A model generated the notes under the pieces. It made no database searches. It was given only the letters and a program-made list of their open reading frames with translations, and was not told the origin of the DNA. Shown here piece after piece: positions 11,299-21,889 of a DNA stretch of 64,000 nt. The stretch is from contig CAMZMU010000041.1 of the NCBI GenBank assembly GCA_947311845.1, forward strand, positions 113,667,004 through 113,731,003, in the 5' to 3' direction. The stretch is from Poa pratensis. Its lineage: Eukaryota; Streptophyta; Magnoliopsida; Poales; Poaceae. Made by a program: the position numbers and the translations under genes. The stretch's first letter is position 1; each line of letters opens with the position of its first letter.

Positions 11299-13041
11299 TG
11301 ATGGCCCTTAATGTAGTTACCTGCGTTAAAAGAAAATGGGTTAGGTTGAGACTCCAAGTGCAGAGTGTATAGCATAGGAAAGACAGTTTTCTCCACGAGG
11401 GGTGACTCGAGGGTTTAATATCGAACACTCGGGGAACCAGTAGTGTAGGTTTTATCTTCTTATCCTTCTCCTGAGAACCTGCAAACAAAGTAAATTGTTT
11501 TGTGCCCTCAACCTCACCAAGTGGTTGTCAAGCACAAGGTGTGAGAATGATATGATAAAGGTAAATGCAAAACAGTAAATAAATATGCAATGATGGTAAA
11601 TAAATATGCAAGGATGGTGGAAACAATGATAAATGATATTTTTGGATTTTATAATGTGAATGCAAGATGTAAAAGTGTTTTTGTATTTTAGGATTTAATA
11701 ATGGCAGAAAATGTAAAATGGATAAAAGTTGTTGGAAAGGTGTTTCTTATGATTAAAAATGGACCAGGGTTCATGGTTTCACAAATGTACTCTCTCTTTA
11801 ATAAAGTGGTAGATAATGGAACACTAGAATTGACATATGAGATTGCAACAAAAAGGTTTCATGACAAGTTACTAATTATATGGGCATCACGTCCTAACAT
11901 AGAGATCTTTTGTTTATTAATCTCTCTTATACTCCACCAAGATGCGAACTAAATCACAACACCTTAGTAATTAAGATAAATCAGAGCATAGCATTAAGTT
12001 TCATGACATGAAGTTAAAATAAGAACATGCTAGATCTAGTCATGGAGTAGTGGCAATGGTCACACCCACATCTCCGGTAGCAAGGTATTTTTCTTTATCC
12101 CTAGTGAGGCAACAAAGTAAGGTAAAAACCCAAGTGGATCGCGGAACTTTCTCTCACGTTCACCGCACTAGCCACCCCCGTTACTCCAACTAATGCACAC
12201 GTTCCCCCTCACACGCTCTCATACACATGCTTGATCAAAACAAGTAAACAAGAACGGGATACATAATATGCATCTACTTTCATAACTGAAACAAAACTAT
12301 TGCAATCTCAAACATATATTAACTCATAAAAGATCCACCACAAAGGTATTACATAGATGACCGTAATCATGTTCAGCAGCTCATACGGTACTAATTAGTG
12401 AAGCTCAAAGAGAGGAGAGATACATAAGTTACTTCCACAAACCCATAGTCCAGGGGTGGACTACTCCCTCTTCATCATGGAGATAGTGGAGAAGTCGTTG
12501 GAGGAGGTGGAGACCACACCGGCAGCGCCCCGCCGGAGTTTTCCCCCTCCAATCTGCAACTCCAGGTCTCTGTTTCGTGGTTTCTGTGTTTCTGCGTCGC
12601 TCCCTTCCGAAGTGCGTCGGGGACTATTTTTATAGTCATTTTTAGGTCAAGACGGAGGCTCGGGAAAAAAGATCGACGGCAACGGAGCCACGAGGCCCAG
12701 TTGATGGGTCCCACGCGGCCAAGGAATCTGGCCGCGTGCGCCCACTCAACTTGGCCCTCGGGCCTCCGCTTGTTCGCTTCCTTCGCTCCCACGCTTTGTT
12801 CCTTCCAAAAACTGATGCTCGTAAATTTTCAGGTCATTTGGACGTCGTTTGGGTCCCTGAAACATCAAAATATAGAAAATAGGGTTTTCTGCCTGTGCAG
12901 GGTTAATTCCAGAAAAATAGGGAAACTATGAAATATTCCCAAAATCAATATAAAACAATGATATAACCCTTATATGATGCAAATATGATTGAAATATATG
13001 TAATATAATGCAAAGTTCATGTATGCATTTTACATGCATCA
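11299..13041 (-). repeat. 3' LTR of element A (1,743 bp)
   Basis: It starts TGATGGCCCTTAA and ends TACATGCATCA, matching the split right copy (590 + 1,151 bp) throughout. A palindromic TATA region reads GACTATAAAAATAGTC on the minus strand at 12622-12637, and a GC-rich hairpin lies at 12706-12743. Confidence 0.9.
12622..12637 (-). promoter_or_regulatory. TATA region of element A LTR
   Basis: The minus strand reads GACTATAAAAATAGTC, preceded by CTTGACCTAAAAA. The equivalent in the other LTR copy is at 40641-40656. A 15-bp-arm hairpin lies about 70 bp upstream. Confidence 0.55.
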
Positions 13042-15420
13042 ACATCCCCAAGCTTAACCTATACTCGTCCTCGAGTATGAAGGTGATAAAACTAACATGG
13101 ACTTTGCAATTTAATACTATAAAAGGATATCAAAGATGATTACTATTGCTACATAGAGTCAAATGATTCATTCTTCAAAGGAATAGCAATATGCAAGATA
13201 GATTATGAAGTGATATCAAATATTGAATGTAAGGATGTTCAATGATAATTCACAAAGTGTAACATAGAAGAAAATACTATGGACCAAATGTATGCATAAT
13301 AAAAGTAAAAATATCCTATAGTGGTCATAGAGTACTTCTTATGAAATCTGAATATAAAAGGTGGACACTTTGGATAGATAAATAAGCAGAGGTAAAACAT
13401 GAATAAGTTTCATCTAGTTTCCAAATGCTTCGACTTAAGTTAATGTTTGCAATATGGTATTGGTGTCAAGCTCTCATTACCCCTATCATAGCATCTTGAA
13501 TGGTTAAAGTTTAAAGTGAAAGCAAATATGAGTGATGTGCTTGACAAAGTATGGTTGAATGCCACATGCCCGTGAATACAAGTGCCTACACCATGGTGTT
13601 ACTCAACTCGGTCCCAAAAGTAAGTTCAAGTTAAGGTCATTGTAAGTAATATAATAGCATCATTAAGAGTGTCAACTGGGGTACCTCTTGCCTCAGGACA
13701 TGGAACAAGCCCATGTCAAAATGACAAGACAAACAGACAATGAACAATCTCAGCACTCTTTTATTTACTATTGGTATAGCTTTTTATTATGAGGTGCATC
13801 ATGGAAGGTTCATTATGGAACGCTGTAAATTTCCACCATGAATGATGCATGGCTTAGACTGGCGGCCCAGGCATTTCTCTAGCTATTTATACAAACTCTT
13901 TAAACTTACTAAGTTTCCACACTTATTTGGCACCATGATAAGCATCCATAAACAAAAGTACATGATATCAACTGAATATAAGTGCAATGTTGAAAGCTTG
14001 CCATGTGACAGCACATATGGGCTAACTCCCAACCAAGACTATTCTCAAGCTCACAACTTCATAATTTTAATCACAATGGTTCATGTTTATTAAGTGCAAT
14101 AAAAGTAAAGTGTGCATCAAGTTCGTGAGAGCTTTTAACCAACTTTTCCCATGACAATCAATAACATAAGCATTTTAATTCAGAAGTATAGATAACACAA
14201 TATAACATGATAAACATACTTAGAATAGCATGAAGCTAATAGGTAGATATGGTGGACTCACTGGAAAAACTTTGGTTGAAGGTGTTGGAAAACAAGCTTT
14301 TTACTTGTTGGAATTTTTGGGCTAGCAATAGGGAGAAAGTTGATCATCTAAATGCATGCATAAGTGTCCATAGAACTAATCAATCCATGTTAAACAAAGT
14401 AAAGTAACATTCAACATCTAAACATGATAAAAGATAGCTCTTGATAAAACACTTGCAAATTAATACTCATTAAAAGCACATGAATAATGCAACTATATGT
14501 ATCTTTTTGAATCAACTCAAACATCCCAATCCCAATATATTTAATAGCATCCAACTTAATGCAACCCAAACTTCCAGTAGCTCTCTCATATATAAATGAT
14601 AGTGGTGGTCTCAAGAACATAAAAATCAAACCGAAATAACAAAAAGCAAATAAAAGACGCTCCAAGTTTATACAATAAAGTGCATTGATCGAAAACAGAA
14701 GTTAGACGTGTGCAAACCGAGAGTGTGTTTGTCCAGTGGGGTTGTCTTCACATCCCCAAGCTTATGGTCTTCACCATCCTTGGATAGATCTTGGTGCATC
14801 TCCTCTAATCCCTGTGAAAAAACTTCAAAACACCGTTTCTCCCATTTCTTTTCTGTGGGGTGACGTTAGTAGTGATAGACAAATAGATTTCTTGCCGCAC
14901 AAAATCCTTAGACAAAAATGCATATGAATGCCCAGAAGGTGTATAATGTTGTATGCCTACTCATAAACTCAATTGGATCAAAAAGATTCAAGTTAAAAGT
15001 TCAAAGGATGCATAAAACAAAATGGGACAGAATCTGTCCAGAAAAACAGCAGCAGCAAAACGTATTTTTCTACCCAACTTAAACACGTCAGAAAAATCTG
15101 AAAAACTTCACTTATACAGAGGATGAAAATTTGCAAATATAGTTCAAATTACAGCTCAATCGGAGTTACAGAATAAAAATGAAAAATCAAACCGTGCACA
15201 GACTCGTGCAGGAATAAAATCTCCGAATGCAAATAGCAACTTTTTCAAACCAAAATGAGTAAAACTTGGCACTTTATTAAAAATTCCAGAAACAAAACTA
15301 AAAACGAAATCTCTTGTTACAGCAAGAGGACTCAAACAAAATCAAAAATAAAAACAACCGGGTTGCCTCCCGTAAAGCGCTTTCTTTATAGCCATATAGC
15401 TAGGCTTAATTACTTGATAG
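13042..15420 (-). other. Non-coding 3' internal region of element A
   Basis: This is 2.4 kb of AT-rich sequence without a credible coding frame. The polypurine tract (AAGCTTGGGGATGTT on the minus strand, 13042-13056) abuts the LTR, and a palindromic ACTCGAGGACGAGT lies at 13063-13076. A second PPT-like copy occurs at 14754-14764. Pol and 3' ORF would be expected here in an autonomous relative and are absent. Confidence 0.75.
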
Positions 15421-16218
15421 TTATTGTGGACGAAGCTCATGAGGGAGCTTGAACTTTGGTGTGTCCCTCTTCCTTGGGAAATGTTCCATGCACTTCTTGT
15501 GTGGAAACTGAAACTTCACATTCCCTTCTTTGGAATCAATGATAGCACCTGTGGTACGAAGAAAAGGTCTTCCCAGAATAATTGGACTAGAGGTTTTATT
15601 CCCCATATCCATGATTAGAAAATCAACAGGTACAAATGTCATATGCAACTCTACCATAACATCACTTACTTTTCCTAAAGCATGTTTAATGGAATCATCA
15701 GCAAGTGCAAGTTCAATAGAGCATTTTTCAAGATTCTTTAATGCAAGAACTTCATATAATTCTTTAGATAAAACAGAGACACTAGATCCTAGATCTAATA
15801 TAGCATGGTGTGTCTCCTTTCCAATGGTTACTAATACTTTGGGAATCCATATATCCCCAAGCTTAGGTGGTATCATAGCTTCTTTTAGATCATCCCAATA
15901 ATTAATGCTACCAGTAGGTAATGAATGCAACCACTCTTTAGCTTTTCCTCTAAGTGAGAAAGGAAATAACTTCAGTTTTAGAATATTACTTTCCACATTT
16001 TTAAATTTTTGCATGTCACAAATTTCAACAAAATCATGAAGATGCATAGAGGCATCCTCAATAGAACTACCACCAAATTGTTCCCTAGTTATCAAGTTCA
16101 ACAAACTAGGACTAACTTCATAACTATCAGCTGTTATCTCAGGTGTGGTAATAGGCTTAGCAATAAATTGATCATTTGGAGTGTTTGTGTAGTCACACAA
16201 CTTAGTTCTGTCTCCCAT
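15421..16218 (-). CDS. Gag-protease fusion ORF of element A
   Basis: An intact 265-residue frame starts at the ATG at 16218, about 290 bp inside the primer site. Residues 1-125 correspond to the N-terminal part of Athila gag (AKEWLHSLPTGSINYWDDLK). They are then joined in frame to a retropepsin-like domain (ILDLGSSVSVLSKELYEVL, then PIILGRPFLRTTGAIID). The protease active site normally reads D-T/S-G; here DLGSS has an altered middle, so catalysis is doubtful. The C-terminal half of gag, including any zinc knuckle, and all of pol are gone. The fused frame has no stop or frameshift, unlike the pol genes around it, which hints at selection or recent loss. Confidence 0.8.
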   Translation of the reverse strand: MGDRTKLCDYTNTPNDQFIAKPITTPEITADSYEVSPSLLNLITREQFGGSSIEDASMHLHDFVEICDMQKFKNVESNILKLKLFPFSLRGKAKEWLHSLPTGSINYWDDLKEAMIPPKLGDIWIPKVLVTIGKETHHAILDLGSSVSVLSKELYEVLALKNLEKCSIELALADDSIKHALGKVSDVMVELHMTFVPVDFLIMDMGNKTSSPIILGRPFLRTTGAIIDSKEGNVKFQFPHKKCMEHFPRKRDTPKFKLPHELRPQ

Positions 16219-16509
16219 TTTAGCAAGTTTTTATGTGTTTTTAATTATTTAATGCAAAACTGAAAATAAAATGACACTAAACAATGCAAAACCGAAATAA
16301 CAAATGCAACACAAAATGCAAAACTAAAAATAAAATATGCAAACCGAAATATAAATATGATATGCAAGACAAAAAAAATGATTTGAAGGTAAAGATGGAT
16401 AAGATGATGCTCACGTAGGTGCAACCTCCCCAAGCTTAGGTGTTTGCACAAGTTGGTGATGAAGTTTACTTGTTGTGAGATACCCTTGGATAAACCTTTC
16501 AGCTATGGT

Positions 16510-16527
16510 TCCCCGGCAACGGCGCCA
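16510..16527 (-). other. Primer binding site of element A
   Basis: The minus strand reads TGGCGCCGTTGCCGGGGA, the common primer site of plant Athila/Tat elements, 11 nt inside the 5' LTR border at 16539. The same 18 bases occur in elements C and E. Confidence 0.9.
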
Positions 16528-16538
16528 GAAAACAGTCT

Positions 16539-17128
16539 TGATGGCCCTTAACGTAGTTACCTGCGTTAAAAGAAAATGGGTTAGGTTGAGACTCCAAGTG
16601 CAGAGTGTATAGTATAGGAAAGACAGTTTTCCCCACGAGGGGTGACTCGAGGGTTTAATATCGAACTCTCGGGGAACCAGTAGTGTAGGTTTTATCTTCT
16701 TATCCTTCTCTTGAGAACCTGTAAACAAAGTAAATTATTTTGTGCCCTCAACCTCACCAAGTGGTTGTCAAGCACAAGGTGTGAGAATGATATGATAAAG
16801 GTAAATGCAAAACAGTAAATAAATATGCAATGATGGTAAATAAATATGCAAGGATGGTGGAAACAATAATAAATGATATTTTTGGGTTTTATAATGTGAA
16901 TGCAAGATGTAAAAGTGTTTTTGTATTTTCGAATTTAATAATGGCCAAAAATGTAAAATGGATAAAAGTTGTTGGAAAGGTGTTTCTTATGATTAAAAAT
17001 AGACCGGGGTTCATGGTTTCACAAATGTAATCTCTCTTTAATAAAGTGGTAGATAATGGAACACTAGAATTGATATATGAGATTGCACCAAAAAGGTTTC
17101 ATGACAAGTTACTAATTATATGGGCATC
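16539..17128 (-). repeat. 5' LTR of element A, first segment
   Basis: It starts TGATGGCCCTTAA at 16539 and matches 11299 onward until GGGCATC at 17128. There element C is inserted; the last five bases (GCATC) are its TSD. Confidence 0.9.
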
Positions 17129-18632
17129 TGATGACTCCCAAGTGCAGTAGATCAATTGCAGTACCTTTCAATTAGAAAAGGTTGTCGAACCCACGAGGAG
17201 CTGAAGGTATTGGTTAGTAAGATTGATAAATAAAACAATAAAAGATGCAAGTGTTTTTGGTATTTTTGGTTGTATAGTTGCAATGCAGAAAATAAACAGT
17301 AGCAAGTCAAAGCTCTCAGAGAGAGAAAGCCCAATCCTCTTATGTGCAAGAGGACAAGCTCAAGTGATGTGTAACTTATATGTGGAAAACGTTCCGAGGC
17401 GGCATGGATATTGCTAGGCATAGAGATTTATTAAACAACACGTTGAATATCTTGTCAAGTTTTAATCTTCTTTGGACGGAGCCATTATTAGGTATAGCTA
17501 AATAAATAAACTACAACCCCTTATGATGGATCATGTGGCCAAGTAAATGACTGCACAAGAATTATTAAGACATAAAGTCCCACCATAGCATTACACTCTA
17601 AGGTCCCCGATACTAATACCCTCATAATATAACTTCATGATTCGGTCCAGGTTTACATGTCCTCCCAAGTCTCCCTCAATTCATTATACTACGGTGTTCT
17701 CCTATGAGCCCATATAGGTGAAGTGTTGTGCAGTCGACGTTCGCACAACACCATCATAGAATCACATAAAAGATAAACTCTTGACAAAATACCAACACAT
17801 GTTATATATAAATCATTGCCAATTCATCCTATGCCCTCAGGAACATATGGGAACTACTCACAACGTGCAAACATGATAATATTCAGTGGCATAAGTGGTA
17901 CAACACAATCTGAAAATATAACTTCACCACCAAATAATGACAAGTACTCAATCACAAACATGAATAGTAGCACAAGACAAGTATCTAGGGTATAGCAACT
18001 CTCAAACTACGAGGGGAACGGAGTGGATCACGGAGATGATGATGGAGATGGTGCTGGTCTTGGTGATGGTGATGATGTAGAGAGGCCTCCTCCCACGCCA
18101 AGGAGGAGAGGTGATGACGATGACGATGATTTCCCCCTTCTCCGGAGCTAGCAGCAGGATCTGATCCCCTCGGAGGGAATCAGGAGTTTCGCCGCCGCCG
18201 CGGCCTCGGATGGTTTCGGAAAATTAGGGCGTACTTTTCGGAGACGAAGGCGTCGATAAAAAGCCCCAGGCGAGGAGGTGCCCGAGGCTCCACTTAGTGG
18301 GTCCCACGCGGCCAGGTACTTGGGCCGCGTGGGCCCACCTCTTTTGGGCCTCGTGGCTCTCCTCTCTTCGGTCTTCTTCCCACTGCCTTTCTCCGATGAA
18401 AAACCAGCTGTGTAATTTTCCTTTTATTATTTGGGTCCCTGTAGCTCCTGAAACATTAAAAACAAGAAAAAGGAGGTTTTCTGCCTCCCAGAAATTAAAT
18501 ACCAAAAATAGGGACTTTGTATGAAAGTCCCATAAATCATCTAAAACATGTAAAAAAATGATATAACAATGCAAATAACATTCTAATATGATACTAAAAG
18601 TTGTATAAATGATGATAAAAATGCACGTATCA
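17129..18632 (-). repeat. 3' LTR of element C (1,504 bp)
   Basis: It starts TGATGACTCCCAAGTGCAG and ends ATGCACGTATCA, and pairs with 38394-39899 (1,506 bp) with many scattered differences (about 97% identity by eye). A hairpin with 16-17-bp arms lies at 18297-18338, intact here but degraded in the partner copy. Confidence 0.92.
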
Positions 18633-19695
18633 ACTCCCCCAAGCTTAAACCTTTACTCGTCCTCGAGTAAGTAAGGACATAGATCATTACATGCATCAAT
18701 GGACTTATGGTTGATAAATAAATACGAGCATTGTATCATCATCATATTCAGTTGCAATGTAAGATTAATGAACTAAAACTCATACACATGAGGGCAACAT
18801 AAGTAGAAGCTCTAGCAATCACCCCTTACTTTTGAAAGCAAATAACCATTGTATGTTGGACAATTGAATCATACTATTTTTCACATGCTTTTGCTCTTAT
18901 GGAAGCATCATAATATTTTATACTTTGCTGAAATTTAAAGACAAGATAAACTCTTATTAGATAACAAGTTCAAAGAAGACAAATGAAAAGATAGATATAA
19001 ATTGTTTACAACCTTGCTTCACTAGTAACTAGTGCAAACTTTAGTCATGGATATTTCAATCAAGTTCCTATGCTCTATACAACCTTTATCTTACACTTTC
19101 CATGGCTAACTGAATTTTCAGGTGCCTTCCTTTTCATTCACTTTCCAAGAGCATAAGTATTGAAATATCCATGATTCATTAATTTGCTCAAAAGATACTA
19201 GATTCTAACAAGAGTGTTTCATATCCTTTTCATTAACCCTTCCTAACTTTTTATCCTACAAGACTATATCTCAACCTTAAACTATTAATTTTCAAGTCAT
19301 ATTGACTCATTCTCTTTACTTATTTTATAATGAGATAATTCTACAATTGTCCAACATACTCAAGTTAATTAAGTTCAAGGCAAGATGTGACTGAAACTTC
19401 TAAATATGCCACGCTCATTTGCATGAGTGTTACCCATAAATCTCCAAACAAGGAATCATGGATGACACCATACTTTATATTCATTGATAAACCACAAGAT
19501 AGAGATACATGATAATGCTCCATGAGCTCACACACGCCTAAGAGATATTGATAACTAAACGATAAAAGCAAAACACACCATGACTAGATAGATATGATAA
19601 ACTAGTAGAGATAAAGACTAGGTGGAACTCCCCCAAGCTTGACGTCTTGCTAGAACCACTTCTGCTCTTTCTTCTTGTCTTCATAATAATTATCT
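18633..19695 (-). other. Non-coding region between 3' ORF and 3' LTR of element C
   Basis: This is about 1.1 kb of AT-rich sequence without coding frames. The polypurine tract (AAGCTTGGGGGAGT on the minus strand) abuts the LTR, a palindrome ACTCGAGGACGAGT lies at 18655-18668, and a second PPT-like copy is at 19631-19640. Confidence 0.7.
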
Positions 19696-20246
19696 TCAAG
19701 TTTTCCAACAATGCTCATCATAAGGTTGTAGGCTTTTCAAACTCCCTTGCAGCTTCTCCCAGTTTTTCCATGAGATTCTTCTCCACCGTCTCTTGCAAGG
19801 CTTCCACTCCGGGCTTGGTACTTTAACATTAGGGATCTTACGATCCCATTCACCAGGATAGTTCTCTTGGGTGGCACGCTTGAATTCCCTGTCAATAAGA
19901 GTAGAAACCACGTTTTTGCTAGCAAGTGCGTGCCTAGGAGCCTTCCCTCCTGTGCTCATGCGCGCGTCTGCCTCTTGTTTCCAAGAGACACGTTCACCCT
20001 CACACCAGCAACGGAGATAGGAGAAGGTGGTGCTGTTGCAATAGGTGCGATGTCGACGAAGGGCTTGTATTCTTTCTCTTCCGCTTCCTCCTTCTCCATC
20101 TCCTCCTCGTCGGGCTTGTAGTCTTCATCATCCGAGTAGTCCTTCCTCTTCCTATTCCTTCTCCATATGGACGTGGGGCTGTTGCCCTCGAGTTCATCAT
20201 CATCATTGTCCATGGAGGAGCATTGGAAGGAGTCTCCCGAAGACAT
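19696..20246 (-). pseudogene. 3' ORF of element C (acidic protein of unknown function, env-like position)
   Basis: The ATG at 20246 opens a frame of about 96 residues to a stop at 19956. It is rich in Asp, Glu, Lys and Ser (an early NDDDELEG patch, then EEEMEKEEAEEKEYKP). Coding character continues in other frames to about 19696 (a segment with REFKRATQENYPGEW, then ESEKAYNL-like sequence), so the gene is frameshifted. It occupies the place where Athila elements may carry an env-like gene. I see no signal peptide or membrane segment, so an envelope role is not supported. A TATA region and LTR-like promoter block lie directly upstream. Confidence 0.55.
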
Positions 20247-20327
20247 AGCTAAAAACCTGACAGGCAGAAACAGCAAAAGCAAAGATCGCTCGAGAACGCT
20301 CGGTGCGAGATTAGATCAACGAAAAGG

Positions 20328-20447
20328 GGTATATATTGACGGTTTTTAGGTCAAGACGAAGCGTCGGAGTCGAAAACGAGACGGAACGGGACTCCGAGGG
20401 GCAAAAGGAGTGGGCCCACGCGGCCAAGATCTGGCCGCGTGGGACCC
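20328..20447 (-). promoter_or_regulatory. Internal U3-like promoter ahead of the 3' ORF of element C
   Basis: Reading the minus strand from 20447 leftwards, there is a hairpin (arms 20410-20426 and 20432-20447), then CGTCTTGACCTAAAAA, then a TATA stretch (CAATATATACC at 20328-20338). The ATG is about 80 bp further on. Element A's LTR promoter has the same order: hairpin, CGTCTTGACCTAAAAA, then CTATAAAAATAG. The block looks like a copy of LTR U3 inside the element. Confidence 0.55.
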
Positions 20448-20569
20448 CCTCTTTTCTCCTCGGGTCTCCGTCCTTCCATTTTCTTGTCCCACACGTTAAT
20501 TTCCATAAAAAATGACTTCCGTAAAATTTTACGCAATTCCGAGAAACTTTCCAACACAAAAGTTACCTA

Positions 20570-21889
20570 TTATTGATTTTGGGTTTCTGAAACTGCAAAA
20601 TTCTTCGCAATTACCTCCTCCGGTGTCTTTAAATTCAACTCCTCCACCTTTCCGATGAAGCTCCTTCCTGCAATATAATGTTTAAGGCGTTGTCCATTGA
20701 CTACATGAGGTTTACCTTTCATATCACCGTGAAGACGGATAGCTCCTGAACGGTACACCTCCTGTATCACTAATGGTCCCTGCCACTTTGAAGCTAACTT
20801 TCCTGCAGAAAACTTGAAACGAGAGTTGTACAATAAAACTTGATCACCTACTTTGAATTCTTTTCTCTTAATTTTCTTGTCATGCCAAATTTAACTTTTC
20901 TTTAAACATTCTAGCACTTTCATAAGCTTCGTTTCTCCATTCATCAAGTAGGTTTAAATCAAGAATTCTCTTCTCTCCAGCAGTTTAAAATCAAAGTTCA
21001 ATTGTTTAATAGCCCATCTAGCATGTTCTAATTCAACAGGTAAATGACAAGCTTTTCCATAAACCATTTATAAGGAGACATTCCCATAGGATTTTTAAAA
21101 GCAGTTCTATAAGCCCATAATGCATCATTAATTTTAGTTGGCCAATCAGATCTAGACTTATTCACTGTCTTCTCCAAAATGAGTTTAATTTCCCTATTAC
21201 TTAATTCAACTTGTCCACTTGTTTGAGGGTGATAGGGAGATGCAATTCTATGGTTAACATCATATTTTGCCAATGTTTTTCTAAGAATACCATGCAAGAA
21301 ATGAGAACCACCATCAGTAATTAAAAACCTAGGAACACCAAACCTGGGGAAAATGATGTCCTTGAGCATCGTCATTGCTGTGGCATGATCTGCACTTTGG
21401 TTGGAATTGCTTCCACCCACTTTGTAACATAATCCACTGCAACCAAAATATGAGTATGCTTTGTCTTTGATCTGGGAAAGGCCCATAAAGTCAAAGCCCC
21501 AACATCAAATGGCTCAAGTGGCAAAGAATAATTCATAGGCATTTCATTTCTCCTACCAATATTTCCTACTCTTTGACATTTATCACAAGATTTAACATAT
21601 TCAGCACAATCCTTAAATAAAGTAGGCCAATAAAACCAGATTGTAATACCTTTGCACCTGTACGATCTCCTGCATGATGCCCTCCATAAGGACTGTCATG
21701 ACAATCTCTTATAATAGCCTGTTGTTCATGCTCAGGTACACAACGTCTAATAATACCATCCACACTTTTCTTATAAAGGAAAGGATCATCCCAAAAATAA
21801 TGTCTAAGATCATAAAAGAATTTCTTTCTTTGTTGAAAAGTGAAGTGTGGAGGTAAACTTACCAACAATAAAATTTGCATAGTTGGCAA
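20570..21889 (-). pseudogene. Integrase of element C (Athila)
   Basis: Minus-strand frames show the zinc-binding region (21566-21889, with HHAGDRTGAKVL and the later C-x2-C region broken by a frameshift). The catalytic core follows (21028-21486, second Asp in [12 protein letters not shown] and Glu in [16 protein letters not shown]), then a C-terminal SH3-like part (20570-20833, KWQGPLVIQEVYRSGAIRL). The segment holding the first catalytic Asp is disrupted between 21440 and 21560. At least three frame breaks separate these pieces, so no active integrase could be made. Confidence 0.88.

Noticed and set aside
19696..20246. Envelope (env) gene in element C
   Set aside because: The position fits, but no signal peptide or transmembrane segment is visible and the product is acidic and hydrophilic.
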